The position numbers and the translations under genes are program-made. A DNA stretch of 64,000 nt. It comes from Asterias amurensis (taxonomy: Eukaryota; Echinodermata; Asteroidea; Forcipulatida; Asteriidae). The stretch spans positions 635,001-699,000 of the forward strand of contig NC_092648.1 in assembly GCF_032118995.1 (NCBI RefSeq), read 5' to 3'. Shown here one piece after another: positions 1-14,040 of the stretch. Position 1 is the first letter of the stretch. Each line of letters begins with the position of its first letter. The notes under the pieces were generated by a model. That model had not been told where the DNA came from, ran no database searches, and worked only from the letters and a program-made list of their open reading frames with translations.

Positions 1-2586
1 AAATACCTCAGCTAGGAAGAGGGATTACAGAAATTTTTATAAATTTCTTTAGCACTGTTGTTGTTTATTTATTGGACAGTGTTGGTTTAAGACATAAACT
101 ATACTTAAAGTGTTGTGTTCCTTTGGCATTGTTTTTGTAAGGTTCTGTTGTCGCATTTACATTACAATGTGTGTTACGTTGTATCTGAAATACATTATAG
201 TTTTCTCATAGGGCTGTACAATACCCAAAAAAAACTTATGAACCAACTTTAAATTTGCCGAGTTGCTCCAAGACCAAAAAGTATTAACGGAAATACCATT
301 GAAAGCCACAAATGCATTATACCAGTTATGATTTATCCCACGCAAATATGGTTCATATAAAAGGTTTTTTTTTCGGAGGGGAGGGGGGGGGTATGATGTT
401 AATGCTGTTTGTGGAAGTTATGTACCACATGCACCTTTTACAGTATTGTAAAGGAACAATAATGAATGCATCATTGGCTTTGAATGTACTAGCTTCCTCC
501 CTCTCCCACAGTCCTAGAAGAATACATGGTTAGGCTTTGGTTGGAGGGGATTAATAGAAGAATAATAACTCCATTGTATTGCCCTGGAAGCGGTCGCCAG
601 ACTCCATTGCACGTGGAATATTGCTCTTGCTTTCAGGCGCCCATTGAATAGAACCAATCGGTATTGAACTTGGCGATAAAAACGAGCCTGTTTTGGGGGT
701 TTTGATTGTGTTGCTTTGCATGGCTCTCTCTCTCTGGGGCTTGGGCTTATTATGGCGTGATGAGTGAGCAATGTGCAAAGACCATGCACCTTTTACTCAA
801 ACACGTACACATATCAACCGGGACAATTTATCTTTAACCTCGCAAAATGATGCATCAATTTAATGATCTTAAAGATATTCCATCGTGTAAACATAATTGT
901 AAGGAATTGGACTTGTTAGTCATTTAACTACTTTTTACACATCTGTTAGTTTCAAAGCTTAGTGACCATTCTGGGTTTGCTGTGTTAAATCTAAAAAAAT
1001 TATTTTACCTAAAAGATTGCACTTTGTTCATACACGTGTACATGTACATTTGAAAGCGAAAATTGAATCATTAACGAACGTGAGTTGTTGTGTTTTTCAA
1101 TCTGTACTTTATATGACTACATTGGTTACAAAAGAACAACTTTAGTAAACACAAGTTAAACTACTTGCTCAGGATAAACAAACTGTACATGAATTTGCAG
1201 TCATGTACAGTTGTGCACGCTTTGTATACAGCACACTTTGTACAGTTTAGTACATTGGGTTTAAAGTTCACGTGGATTTACATGAACTTGTTACAGATAC
1301 TAATGGTGATTCATGGTCTATTTCCCGCCAAAATTTTTCGATTCCTGTTGTTACAGTTGTTTAGTTCCTGCAAATCCATCATGTTTTTCTATGTGTGATT
1401 TACATGGACTTTAAAGCCAAGAAGTGAAATAAGAGCTACACTTTGTGTTGTGTATACAAAAAGATTGGAAGGAAGTCCCATTATCATGTTATAAGAGAAA
1501 CAAAGTATGTTTGAGAGTTATTTTGATGTGTCGTTACGTTCCTGGCCTCATGTTTAAACAAAGTTGACCTTCTGTATATTGAATATGGATTAGCTAAGAT
1601 TTCCTGTAATGCTAACCTATGTGAATAAGGCTTGTTTGCTTTAAGTGTTTGCCCTTCGCTGCTACAAGTTGATGAACCCTTTGGATACAATTGATTGATT
1701 CTGACAAAAGGAAGAATCCATCTTTTTGGATGTCTGGCATCATTGCAATAAATGCAAAGTCATCTTGCGCAATGTACCTTTAAGACAAATATTCTAAAGA
1801 TGAAAGAAAATGCCACAATTTTAATTGGAAACGTTTTGGCACTTGCAAGATCGTGGAGGAAAATCTATCCCTGGTTATACCTGTGGCTTTGTGGCATTGC
1901 AGTTTTAGGATGTTATTTTATTAATCATTCATGGGACATAGCACAAATGTCAGATGGGGAGATATGTTGGATATTTCACAACAAATATCCTTTCAAAGTT
2001 TGTATAGACTGCAAGTTTTGTGCGCCTTTACATTGTTACTGCGTGAAAGAAACAAACTTATGCACTTTAACAGGTCCCAATGTTCAGATCCGCGTGAGAC
2101 TTGCACCAATCTATTATTACAAACAAATTGTTATAGTTATTAAATTTAGTGATGTAAAACTTACATGTAGGTTCACATTATACAGAACTACATGTACTTT
2201 ACTGTACAACTACTCATAACTGAAATGGTAAATGTATCTCAATTGTGTATGTGTACCTCTGCTATGTACTTGTATGTTTATGAAAATATATACATTATAA
2301 TTAAAGATGATTGACATACTGTACATCATGGATCTAACAGCATCTCTGTAGATGCCCAATTTCAAAGTAGCCAGAAGTAAGTCTAAAATTGTTCGTTATG
2401 ACCAGTTTCATATTTAATTGTTAAGATGGGAACGTGTTGGTTGAATTAATAAATAAGTGCATTGCTGTTAATAGGGAAACTGTTTTGGAATTTGTAGTAA
2501 AACTTGAGCAGAAATTAATTGTGTAAATCTCATTTACTGACTTGATTTGAACTGAAATATAATTTAACTTCATTTCATTTGCACAG
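1..2586 (+). other. non-coding DNA upstream of the first visible SPRED exon (probable intron)
   Basis: No exon with a recognisable protein family is seen here. The first EVH1-coding exon in the window begins at 2587 in mid-domain, so earlier SPRED exons must lie upstream and this stretch is most likely intron. It is AT-rich, with a G-rich run near 365-392 and several GTACATGTAC-like words. The longest open frame (1752-2219, + strand) matches nothing I know and is judged to be chance. Confidence 0.6.
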
Positions 2587-5500
2587 AGGCTAATGGACTG
2601 TCTGCTCCGACGGGACGTAGAATACAACAAACCGACACCGACTTTCAGACATTGGAGAACAGTGGACTCCAAGTTTGGACTCACTTTTTCTAATCCCTCC
2701 GATGCACGAGCTTTTGACAGAGGATTTGCGCGAGTCGTTCAAGAACTTGACGATGGTTTGTATTCTTAATCAAATCTTGCTCTTCCTTCACTATCTTTTT
2801 GTATACAAATTACCAGATGCATGAGAAGACATCACATTTGTACAATTTAAAGACAAGACCGAAGATAAAACAACCACAGATCTGGAATTTCATTGTTGAT
2901 AGGGCAAGGCCATTATCACTTTGAAAAGCAACAATGGATTAGAAAATCTATGGGAAACTTTTGAAAGGGCACTAAGTTTTCCAGGCCTGTGTAACCAGAA
3001 AGCAAACCCAATCACTGTCCATGCCTGATACTTAATTCTTGGAAGAGCAAAGTAGTTTTTCCTAAGTATGGGCACCTCGGGGTAGTTAAATTTGTACTGG
3101 AACAAAGGCACCAAGGCAACGGCAAGGGTCATGGTGCCTCTGCACACTTGATACTTCATGGTGGCAATTGCCTTAATTGCTACATTCATAGCCTTGGTGC
3201 ACCTTGGTATATGTTCAAACAGAAAGTCACACTTTCCTCCTGACATAGAGGTGCCCTTTACAAATGAGAAAACGCCTTGTTGTCCTTATTTCAAAGTCAA
3301 ATAAGTGTCAGGTCTGACTACATATTACTCAAATGGTGTTTCAGATTTAACAAAGAATACACTAACGCAATGATGTAGAAAAGCAGTAGACAAATAATAA
3401 AACCTAGTGTAAATCCTCAAACAAAAAATATTTTCCAAAAATAACAGTTCAAACAATTCAGGTTTCTGAGTTGATTTCACATTGAGCTGTTTCTTTTCTT
3501 GAATGTTTGGCTGACATGTGGACTCTGTTTCTATTAAGGCAGACATAACAAGGCATGGAATTGTTTGACTTGTCATCTTGTCATGTGCCCTGTTGAGGTT
3601 TACCACGCAGGCCAACCAGCCCCACAAAATTATGTCTACAAAGTTTTGTTTGAAGAAAACTTGCAGGTGGGGGAGAACCACAGGGTTTTAATTTCCAGAA
3701 CCTGTTAGTTTAGGCTTGGAGGTATCTTATATCAGCGTTGGAATTAGGGGTTGGTGACATATTTTGTTTTCATACCAGAAACCACCGTGGTGGGTGCAAA
3801 TGGGTGGCTTAAAATTTGGTTGTTCTTGATGTTGAAATCTGAAGAATTATTAAGCAATAGAAGAACTTCTTTATCATGTCATTTTTTTTGTTTTCTTTGA
3901 AATTTTCAGTATTTTACATCATGTTTATTTATAAAGAGATAATACAGCATTTGTATAAACTTCCCTATCATGGTTCGTGATTGGGGCGTTGTTCAAGTCC
4001 TGAAACATTTATTTGTGATGGTGGGGGGGGGGGGGCAGAAGTTGATACAAACCTTGTGATACCTCTGGGTTTTTTTTTCAGGGTTTAGGATTTAACTCAA
4101 CCATCACACTGCATGTTTACTTTACCTTAGTAAAATGCTCTAGTCTTATAGCTGTTGAATAACTACAAAGCAATACACACTCAAATTGCATCGCAATATG
4201 TATATATTGTACGTGACACGCGATGTGTATGTCAAAGCATGAATAGGTGTAATGTACATTACATTTACGCAACATACGTACATGTATCTGTACAATACTG
4301 CATGCTGTATTACACTTGTGTACATGTACAATGTACATCCCCTGTACTTTGTGCATGGATGAAAATTTCATGTACATGTGTGTACATGTCAGGACATGTA
4401 CTTGTTTATCTTATGTTTATAGACATTGGTGTAAGCATAGATATAGGAGTGTAAGGGATAAAACAAATAATATTCATTATTCTCGATGCAAAATTAACAA
4501 CAGAGGTTTTCTTTGGCTTGCACTTGCAAGAATGAAGTACATGTACAATCACCAGGCATACACACCCATATACAAATTTGGCCCTGGTATTTATGTATCC
4601 TTGATTGTAGTAATAATACACAACAAAATAATTGAAATCTATAGATGTCTGCACTGTGATGTTTTGTTTGTTCAGTTTGTGCTTGAAAATACATGTGATG
4701 TAAATGTTAGATATGTTTGATGTACATGAATTCATTTAAAATGCACTTGCTCGGGAGTCCAAACATATTTGAACTGTCATTGAATTTAAATACTGAAGTA
4801 GCAGACCAGGTATAAAGTAGGCAACCAGTCATCAGCTTGCAGTATTTACACGTGCAAAATGATTTAACTGTGATTATGTCTACTTCACCATGTGTTTGTC
4901 ATCTATACCGATCAGGGCAATGTACTGAGACCCATCCCAGCTTGATTAGGAACAAAAGTACCTCTGTTGACAAAATCATCAGGCTTGTGTTTGAATCAAC
5001 ATACCTCACATTGTGGGAAAGTGACTATTATTATTCCACAAGTTAACTAGGCTACACACGTACCCATATTTGTACATGTTAGTTACCCAAGGCTATGTTT
5101 GCAAAATCCATTTCATAGATTCAGTGGTTCCCCATGTGATATCAATTGTGTAGAGCTTCATTAGAGCAATCCATCCTGAATCAATTATATGTACACTGGC
5201 TGTTCATACGCCTTGGTATTATCAAGTATTGCTGAGAAGCGTGTTTTAAAACCTCTTTCACACTACACATAGTTGATGAGAAACTCCCAGGAAATTTGTT
5301 GATCTTTTGACACTTGAATTGCAAACCCTTGCAAACACCCGGGGATAAAGCCAGATTCAAAGGAAATAGCTACCCCTGCTGTGGTTTTCTGTGAACCTGT
5401 GATTTTGTCTACTCTAAATTTGTATAATAATAACAAGTATTAATGTGTGTGTTGTTGCTTGCCTGTCATTTTCTATGAGTACTAAAGATAGATTGACACA

Positions 5501-8500
5501 GTACCCCATTCATCTCGTTTGGAGTTCCCCATCTTCTTATTAGAATTCTCTGAAAAACACAGGAAGTCACTGATGTCTTCATACCGTATTACTTCAGCCC
5601 TATCTCTCTTATGTACTCTGATTTGTCCAACTTGCTTCTTGAAGCGCTTTGGGGGATACACAGTAAATCATACCCAGTAATACATTGATTTAAGGCCGAA
5701 TTAAATTGCGTTAAAGGGTAGACGTTGCGCGATGGTGTCAGGAATTTCATGTGGATAAACATGTTTGTTTTATTGGCCCTCACTCAAAATAACAAAATGT
5801 GTCAATTATGAGAGATAATGAAACCCTGTGGGAAAATAACAAGGATGAAAATGTTTTTTTCAATAGTGTTCTATGAGAAATATAATTGTCTTAGAAATAG
5901 CTAAGTTTAGACACTGAAGTACCTTGATACAAAAATAATGCGTCATACTCAAAATTTGCGGTGATAAAATAAGTGATGAATTGTGCTTTTTCTATTTAAA
6001 TTTAGGATAGTTAGTAGATGGATGTCAGACTAAAGAATCAATAATCATTCCTAGAAAAGAGGCGAGAAATTTGATTAGTCTCTTTAAAGTTGCGACCATG
6101 AAAGGTGTGAATAGATTGAGGAATGAATAGACATTAAATGTAAAAGGAAGACGTTTCTAAATACTTGTTTGAAGACTAAGATTCACAGGATGCGAGTTAA
6201 ATTCACAGTGTTTATGTGTGTCATGAACAAAAAGCCAACCTCATGCAAAAGTGAAAGTTGGACGTCGGTAGAACGACTCTATACAAGTCAAGACTATTGT
6301 TCATTCCATGGCTACTAGATTGTATTGAGAGTCAGTCTGTAGTTCTCATAATGTTGCAAATGAAAGCGGATCGAGTGTGTTGTGTTGTAATTTATAGAGT
6401 GACTGGTTAGGCAGGATGTTCACGGTCAACACCACACTCTGACAACGTCATCTAGCTTCCTGTGTCTTGCATTGCATTACAAGAGGGCAGTAGAGCTAGT
6501 GTTAGGGGAAACAACCCTAAAAGGTCAAGGAAACCATAGGAAATGCACCAACAGTCGGATTTCCTCTACTTCCACTCTGTCTCCCCATCCTTTACTGGAT
6601 CCTATTGAAAGAGGAATTTACACATAAAAATATCTTTTTACATGATCGTTATCTTGTCATGTTATGTTAAATGGTTTATTCGTCTGTGTTAGATTGTAAA
6701 AACTGGGCTGAGGCAACAGCTGTTGAAACAACATTCAATTGATGTGATGTGACGTTTTAAATAGAACTCAAGAAAATGGGTTGAAGAGATAACAGTGTCG
6801 GTATAATTTCATCAAAAGGACAATTATTTAAAGCAGTATTTAAGTAGTCAATAGTGGGAACCAGTGTCAAACATTGTATAATGTTTGATTCAGTGCTGAT
6901 GAACCTTCAGGACATACTGTACATGTACGTAGGCGTACATAATTGTTTAGAAGTTCTACTTGTGGCTTTCTTTGCTTTGACATTATGAACATTATGGATG
7001 AAGTATCAACTGTAATTTATTGGAGCTCCTTAAGCAGAAAATATTGCTTAACAAGTTTCTTGTAAGCAAAACTGGGCGAGTAATACCAGTCACAGATTGT
7101 ATATTTGAACTTGTATTTTGGCAGGTAACCTTATTTTGATTAAAGCACAATTCTGTTGCAATTAGGTGAAATTTGGCCAGGCATAACATCTGTCATTTAG
7201 CATTGCCTCAGTTAAATGTAGTAAACTTTAAATAATAAAACCCCAAACCACCTTTAAGGAACCCTGATTTTGAAATGCCCTACTTGGTTGAACCATAGAG
7301 AAAGGACAACTGGTTTCGGAAGTGAGCGTTTATGGCGCTGGTAATCTACTCTCTCTATCTATGTTTATATTTCCCTGCTCAGGATGAGGATGGAGTCTAA
7401 TGTGGATGTGACTTTTCCTTTCTATGTTTATAGGGAACTTGGTCTGAATGATCAAACAGGCTCCGATTGTAGATTGCCCTTTTATATTCTCAACAGCCGC
7501 CATGGAATTTCAGAGAGGGCAAGGCTGTTTTCATTTTTACAAAAGCGGGGGCAGCAAAGGCCATGGCCTGCGTGCCTTCATGTTATTCTAGGTCTGCTAA
7601 ACTTGAATAGGTGCACTTACTGTGACTTAATTTCACAATAACCATAAGGGAATGTATGGTATAGACCTTAATCATTTATTGTACTCAGAACAGCAGCATA
7701 AAAAACAGATACTCTGTGCTGTAACTTGCGGAGCTAATTGCTGAAGAATTACATAAATAAGTTGTCAACTACATGCAAGACTGGAATTACCTTTTAAGTG
7801 GCATTTGCAAAATGAAAACGACCTTGCCCTCTCCAAGATGAAATTGGAGACCAGTACTTGTCATACTCATAGCCAAAGTTATACTTGGGTAGTTTTGTAA
7901 TGTATTATACATGTAGGTCGTATAAATAAGCCTGTCAGTGACTTGATAATCTCAACCAACCTCTTGCTTCAGACAGACCAGTCCGTCCGTTTTTCTTCAA
8001 CGTAATGAGCTAAGTAATATGTCCATATTTGATAAGCCTTGGGGTTTCAGGCAAGCTCTCTATGGACACTTGTGCTTGACCTCGAGTCTTGTAGTAAGAA
8101 GATAGGTGTACAAACCATTCACTGTGAACAAAATCTTTGCTTTACTGCTTTGAAACTTCAAGAAGAGCAAAATATCAGGCTTCGAATTCCACGGAGGCCA
8201 CTGGATTCCTTGGCTTCTGTTGCCCTGGTCTTTCCTTCAAAAAAATTCCCGTAGACTTTAAGATTTTCCAATGGAAGTGCCCTTTCGAAATGAAAATGGC
8301 CTTGCTCCCTTCAAAGATGAAATTCCAGGCTTGAAATCTTCATTCCTATTTCTACCTCCATGATGTAACTCTCATGGAAGCCAACTTCATTAACCATAAA
8401 AAAGTTGCCATAAACCAAAAGTACAGAGGTAGATGTCTCATGGGTATTATGTCTTAAGATCTTGACATGCTTCTTGAAAGAAGTGACACTGGCAGTGTTA

Positions 8501-11500
8501 GTGTACTGTTTGGTCTATCTGCTAATGGGATAGTCTTAAAGGTGATTAGTGTACCATTCTAATAATTCAAGTATCCTATTGTATTCCACACACTTTATAA
8601 CTTCCTGTGATTATTTATCCAGTCCCAACCACAGCTTAAAATCCACACAAAAAGCCTAGGAGCATTGAAGTTCCAGCATGATGTGAATTATTCACCGTCA
8701 GTGGACATTAAGTAGTGAAGGAGATGTCCCTGTTGTCTGGCCACTGACTCCTTGCCAGCACCCAGGAGACCATCTCCCTATATAAGGAAGATACTTTACT
8801 TCCATTGTAAGCCAATTTGATGCTACGCTGTCCTGGGAAACAAAAAAAGACAGCGACCACTCTGAAACTTCAGAAATGTAGCTCAGATCGCCTCGAGCAA
8901 ACTCCTTATTTCTCTTGTAAAAGTAAAAAAGAAGAAAACTTTGAACATGTAGTTTGAATCGCCTGGAGTGGGCATCATAGCCATTTTTAGATTGCCTCTT
9001 TTTTCTCTCTCTCTCGATATCTTGAGGATTCTTTGAGTTAATGCATTAGGCCACACTGTCACAGAGTAAGTAGTAAGGGATGACCGTCTTACTGCACTAG
9101 AGTGTGATGTCAGTGTTTGTACTATTTCTATCAGGTCAAAGGTCACAAGAGTAGTATGAATAACAGCCCAGAGCACACCAAGAACTGTTGCGTGAATCTT
9201 TTGAAAATGCCACTATTTTGTTATGTATTGTACATATAATTATGTATAATATCTTTTGGTTTCGTTGTAGAACCCAATGGATCAGTATTATTTAGTGTAA
9301 TGATGATGATGATCATTTATGGGAAACAAATCTATTGTTTATTGGTGAAAGAGAAAGTAAAATGATTAAAAACACAAAAATGTGTTTTCTGCCGAAACTG
9401 AAATTCTGACTTCTTGAGTTTAGTCACAGAGTTCACGGAGGTAAATTACACATCATTAAATTTCGCACTATTAGTAGTAACATCCATTCTTGTTAAATTG
9501 CGTGTTGCCATGTTTGTCCGTGTTTGCCATGTTTCCATGTGTTTCCAAGATAAACGATATCGGTAACTGAAAGTAAATAGAGGCTTTTTCAACACCCACA
9601 CTGCAGACTCATTCTATTTCTAAGAAAAGTAAATAATTATGTAAAGTCACAACTTAGTCATTTTGCAGTACAGTTGAAATATTTGTTTACACTTTTCATT
9701 GATACATTGTACAAACCACTATATAAACATAAACATTGAATACTAAGAAACGTGTTTCAACATAGTATAAAAACTAAATGAACAATTTTCTCTTGTTTTA
9801 CTTTTTATTAGCATCACTTCAAATCATTGTGTTGATTTTCCATACCTTGTTAATATTACAATGCAAAAAGATAAATAGGAAGATTTTACATGAGCCACCT
9901 TCAGTAAATATTCAGTTATTTTCAGAGCTAGAGAGAGTAATAATGGTGACTGAGGTATTAGTTACTGTGTTATTTTACTGTTTTATTCATCCCTATACCC
10001 ATAGTGAAATGAATGGAAAACTTGATACTTCTTATCGTCAAGTTCCCAGGGAGGTAACATGTCTTGAGGAAAATCACAAAGATTCTATTCCCACTTGAAA
10101 ACCCTCTTTAAGTGGGTTAAAGTCTGCATGTATGCAAAAATACACAACAAATACTGCAGGTATAATGCAGGACTTCAAGTTTATATCAACTTAAATCAAG
10201 CTAATGGAAAAGGGTTTTTGTTTTGCGATCTAAAAATTGTAAACCACAGGTCTCAAAATAACCCACGGCGCCCACACACAGCAAACGCTATCATGCATTG
10301 TGCTTTTTCTGTGGTGCTCTTTGCAAAGTTCCAATACAAATTTACAATTTCCTCTTAGAGAGCCCCTTACTAGATGGAGGAAGATTGCTGTGCCCCTTTA
10401 AGAGCGAAGTTCAAGGCCTGAAATCAAATAGTATGGTTTTCAATAGCATTTTTAAAATTTTTTTTTAAATTCTCGTTACTGTAGGTGCATCGACGGAGTC
10501 CTCACTCAACCAATCAACGGACAATGAAGTAGATGACGACCCTGACTCATTTCCATCTAGTGTAAGTCAAACTCTTCCAATAGTTTTGGGAATGAAGTTC
10601 ACTTTCAAGGCTGTTTCAGGGTTGTGTACATACAGGCTTTTACAGGGCTCCGCCAACCTGTTTAAAAACCTTTTAAGGACAGTACACGTTTTCTAGATAA
10701 CTAATGAAGCCCAAGTCCTACCTGGGGTTTCAAAAACTACCTTGGATATTGGACACAAGGACATCTAAACCTTGTTATGAATCCCGGTATCTGAGCACAC
10801 AACCAGGCAACCAGCAAATGATCATTTTTTCAAGGTGTTGTTACTGTAATGTTCAGACATTTAAGAATTGAACAGAGGAAGACACAGGTGTCTACAGTTG
10901 TTAAATCTGAAAGGACTCGATGTGTTTTTCTGTTAAGGGGGAGTGAACTTTGACTGACCTTGTTGTTAAATGGCTTAATGTGTTGTGTACAGCTCATTGT
11001 TTCTAAATGATTTGTATTTCAAGTAATAATAATTTGTCTTGTTATTTGATTTGCAGCATGTCGGGGAGCCCCTTCTTTCGGATCCCAGTGTTCATGAATA
11101 TCAAAACACTCCAGGCCCCGGGAATCGAGAGAGTCTTCGAGACATCCTTATGCAGCCCACCCAAGCAAGAGACTTCACTCCTCAATTGAACCATCACATC
11201 AGTCAACAAAGATTACACCGTGTACATTATGTGTCTCGACCCAATCCAGTCAAAGATGACAAGGAACGCCGTCTCTCAAACTCAAAAAAGTATTCCTCCA
11301 TCGGACATGAAACAATCTGGACAAAGAAGGCCACAGAGTTCCAGTCCCAGCGAAACAATGGTCTTAGCGGAGAGAACGGTAATAGTGATCCTTATGTGAA
11401 AATTCTCAAGAAGCCGCCACAAATTCATGAGTATATGTATCCGATAGTGCTTGGATCGGAAGGAGAGGACGATATCAAGAAGCAAAAGAATCAGTTTAAG

Positions 11501-11911
11501 GTGATTACGAGTCAGCCAAGGCCGCCTTCACCACCTGTCAAGCCATTCAAAGCGATTCCGGCCTCGGATCAAGTCAAGTGTGTGCACTGCCAACAGTTTT
11601 TCAATCCTGAGGTGAACAGACGGGGTACATGCCCAGACGCCCCCGACGAGACAGAACGATGTATAGGGAGGGTCACTTGTATCCAAGCGGCTACTACCAT
11701 GATGTACCACTGCATGTCTGACGCCGAGGGCGATTTCTCTGAGCCATGCTCGTGTGATATCACCGGTGATGACCACTTTTGTCAGCGATGGCTCAGCTTA
11801 GGGTTCCTGTCGCTGTTTGTCCCCTGTCTATGGTGCTATTTTCCACTCAAATGTTGCCACATGTGTGGCACAAAATGCGGGTGCTGTGGGGGAAAACATA
11901 AAGCTATATGA
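2587..11911 (+). CDS. SPRED: SPRED: Sprouty-related EVH1-domain protein (5' end outside window)
   Basis: SPRED proteins bind Ras/Raf and neurofibromin at the plasma membrane and inhibit Ras-ERK signalling. Three exons are visible: 2587-2755, 10485-10561 and 11057-11911 (stop TGA). The splice phases agree and give 366 residues. Exon 1 encodes the second half of the EVH1 domain, with the SPRED signature KFGLTF followed by DARAFDRG. The short middle exon is a Ser/Asp-rich linker. The last exon carries a KBD-like stretch (YVKILKKPP, HEYMYP) and a complete Cys-rich Sprouty domain from about 11577 to the end, including CVHCQQFFNPE, MYHCMSDAEGDF and PCSCD, ending in the family tail CCGGKHKA. Human SPRED1 has 444 residues, so about 70-80 N-terminal residues are missing to the left. 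The C-terminal Cys clusters are the expected palmitoylation region. The intron 2756-10484 is 7.7 kb. Only one SPRED is seen, so no vertebrate paralogue number is implied. Confidence 0.95.
2895..3310. repeat. interspersed repeat family R1, longest copy in window
   Basis: A degenerate repeat in the SPRED intron. Words such as GGGCACCAAGGC, TCAGGCCTG and 'GAGGTGCC...GAGAAAAC.CCTTG' recur at 8165-8335, 10275-10430, 27555-27635, 29900-30056, 43490-43660, 54300-54415 and 61130-61275, in both orientations. No coding capacity, tRNA boxes or clear terminal repeats were seen, so the class is unknown. Confidence 0.6.
4195..4395. repeat. low-complexity GTACATGTAC / TGTACA-rich stretch
   Basis: Within about 200 bases the palindromic words TGTACA, GTACATGTAC and ACATGTAC recur many times in near-tandem fashion, giving accidental open frames on both strands. 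No gene is supported here. Confidence 0.5.
7015..7155 (-). repeat. MITE family A, copy 1 (reverse orientation, partial)
   Basis: Shares with copies at 20597-20772, 21845-21992, 43780-43985 and 48228-48475 the words AAGCAGAAA, GGTAACCTTATT (or its complement AATAAGGT), GGTATCCTGCTCAT-type sequence and AAGCAGCTCTA. This copy lies in the long SPRED intron and lacks at least one terminal repeat. Confidence 0.55.
8165..8335. repeat. interspersed repeat R1 copy
   Basis: Contains the R1 words AAGTGCCCTTTC, AAAATGGCCTTGC, CAAAGATGAAATT and ends at CAGGCTTGAAATC. It is closely matched by 29900-30056. It lies in the SPRED intron. The open frames crossing it are spurious. Confidence 0.6.
10275..10430. 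repeat. interspersed repeat R1 copy
   Basis: An R1-like segment about 55 bases before the second visible SPRED exon. It carries a 'CAATACAAATTTACAATTT...CCCCTTTAAGAG' core and the family end AAGGCCTGAAATC. Confidence 0.5.
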
Positions 11912-13689
11912 CATCCCACTATTGTATATAATCATGCCTCATGGTGCAGTGTGTATTTAGTCTGTAGAAATACAAACTTTTCATGTGAAGATGTCATAAT
12001 GTCGAGAGGAATGCATAATGTTATGCATTCATTCTTTCTCCATATTGACGTGTATGATTCTGGCTGTCCTTGTACAAACATTGACCAAACCCTTACTATC
12101 ATAATGAACTCTGCAGTTCCACTGTAGTGTTCATTGCCTCAAAATAAACCCCAAATTTGCATCTGCAAGGAAATAGCAAGGAGTTTCAACATTAGTGTGA
12201 GCCAATAAGCTTGGCAGTTTCTTACATTGGTATCAAAATTCATTGACTTGAAAAGCAGTGGGCTTAACGTGAAAAACACGGAAAATAAAAGTAAACAAAT
12301 CAACGACTTTTGAATAATACTTGTTCAAGTATGAATACGAAAGAGCAAGTGTCTTTGACACTTTAAATAGGAAATGCAGACAATTTCAGGAACTGCAATG
12401 CTATAAAAACACCTTATCTTGAAGTAGGTTAACGAATGAGCTAAATTACCCTGGCTCTTTTGATGTGTATGCACTTTCATTTTAATGGAGTTCGAAGCAG
12501 GAACCATTTAGCATCAACTTGTCCGTTTCCTGACTTTGCTCGGAAGAAACACTCCACGCTCGGTCGTTAACTTTTCTGAAAGTATCTTTAATCGAATTAA
12601 AGGATTTGGGTGTGTTCTATAATTCATTTCTGTTGCGGTTTTGATCGCTTAAATTCCCTACGTCCTTTGCCTTTTCCTAAAGGGTCATTGGCTTTCAAAG
12701 AGTGCACAAGAAAAGCCAGATCTACACAAGACAAGAAATGACGTGTAGGGTTTTGAGGTGTAAGTCATGTAGGTTTGTAGATACCTCAAGATGACACATC
12801 GACAAAACTCTCTTGTAAGAATTTTATGTGTAAATTTGTATACACTTTTAAGCAACTGACAACATTGAAATTAACGACACGACTTGTAAGAACAAACCGT
12901 AACAAAAACTAAAGTTTGCGACATATCTTTTGCCTATTTTGTTTTCATTTTTTAAAAGTTTTTTTTTTAAATGTCACAGAGGCTATACAAATTATGTAAT
13001 AATGTAAAATACAAAACTTGTACATAAATAGGTAAATTAGAAGCATTTATCATTGTAAAGTTAAAAGATAATAAGTAAAAACCTCTGTTTATAATTAGTT
13101 GCTTGTTGCGGACGCATCAAATTGCTCCACGTTTGTTTTTGTACATTTAGTTTGCTTTGCTTTGCTACTGAACTTGAAAAGTTAGAAGGGCAAACCCAGA
13201 GACAGACTAATTGCTCTGATAGTATTCGTTACGGTGCGGTATTAAACACTTTTTTGTAATTTGTAAGTTTAATGGCAGGCTAATATACTTAAGTCTTGTA
13301 TCTAGAAGCAGACGTATTGTTTTCAAAAATAATCAACTACATTGTATTTTTTTTGTCACGATGAGAATTCTACCGAATCTATGAGACAGACACGACTATA
13401 ACAGAAAGCATGTGTGAATGTTGGAATAACATTAGAACAAAAAGAGTTTATTTTCTATACAAAAGTCAAATGCAAATAGCATTTTACTAAAGTCTTTTTT
13501 CTCCAGTTACATATTTTGGATCCCCATTTTTTCGTTTGGTGCTTCCACTTGAATGTGAACTGTATTTAGTCATGGTTGTAGCGGTTGGTGTTTTATTGTG
13601 TTGCTGTGCTCAATGCAATCTCAGGAGGAATCATTGTGTTTATCAAGCTGGTACCCTGTCTCCCTCAAATCACCCTTATCCCATAGCCT
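11912..13689 (+). other. SPRED 3' UTR and downstream non-coding DNA
   Basis: Directly follows the SPRED stop. A canonical AATAAA lies at 12284-12289, and several weaker AT-rich candidates follow, so the cleavage site cannot be fixed by eye. No other gene is supported to 13689. Confidence 0.5.
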
Positions 13690-14040
13690 AGGTGGATTTC
13701 TACCGGGTGCTGGGTGCTTCTCCCGTCACCCGTATGGAGTGAGTGGGCTCATGTGGGATTTTCCATGGGTGCTTCTCCTATCGCCCATATGAATTGGGTT
13801 CCTGTGGGATCTCTACTGGGTGTTTTACCCATCACCCATATGGATTGGGCTCCTGTGGGACTTCTATCGAGTGCTTTACCCATCACCCATATGGATTAGG
13901 CTCCTGTGGGATGTCTACTGGGTGTTTATCCCATCACCCATATGGATGGGGCTCCTGTGGGATTTCATATGTGTACTTGTCCAATCACCCATGGAGTGTG
14001 TGTTTTTCCCATCACCTATGTCGAATGGGCTCCACAATGG
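13690..14040. repeat. minisatellite, 51-bp unit, about 6 copies
   Basis: The anchor CACCCATATGG or close variants recurs at about 13727, 13782, 13833, 13884, 13935 and 13986, an exact spacing of 51 bases in the middle. Units carry GGGCTCCTGTGGGA and CTACTGGGTG. Because 51 is a multiple of three, open frames run through the array in several frames. They are by-products of the repeat and not a gene. The edge units are degenerate. Confidence 0.85.

Noticed and set aside
1752-2219. 155-residue open frame with hydrophobic segment upstream of the SPRED EVH1 exon
   Set aside because: No recognisable family, no ATG-led coding bias, lies in an apparent intron and overlaps no splice structure; probably chance in AT-rich DNA.
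2895-3246. 118-residue minus-strand frame
   Set aside because: Lies wholly within the R1 repeat, whose copies elsewhere are not open in the same frame.
9778-10098. 106-residue frame with a hydrophobic N-terminus resembling a membrane protein
   Set aside because: T-rich DNA produces Leu/Phe/Ile runs by chance; no homology, no splice partners, inside the SPRED intron.
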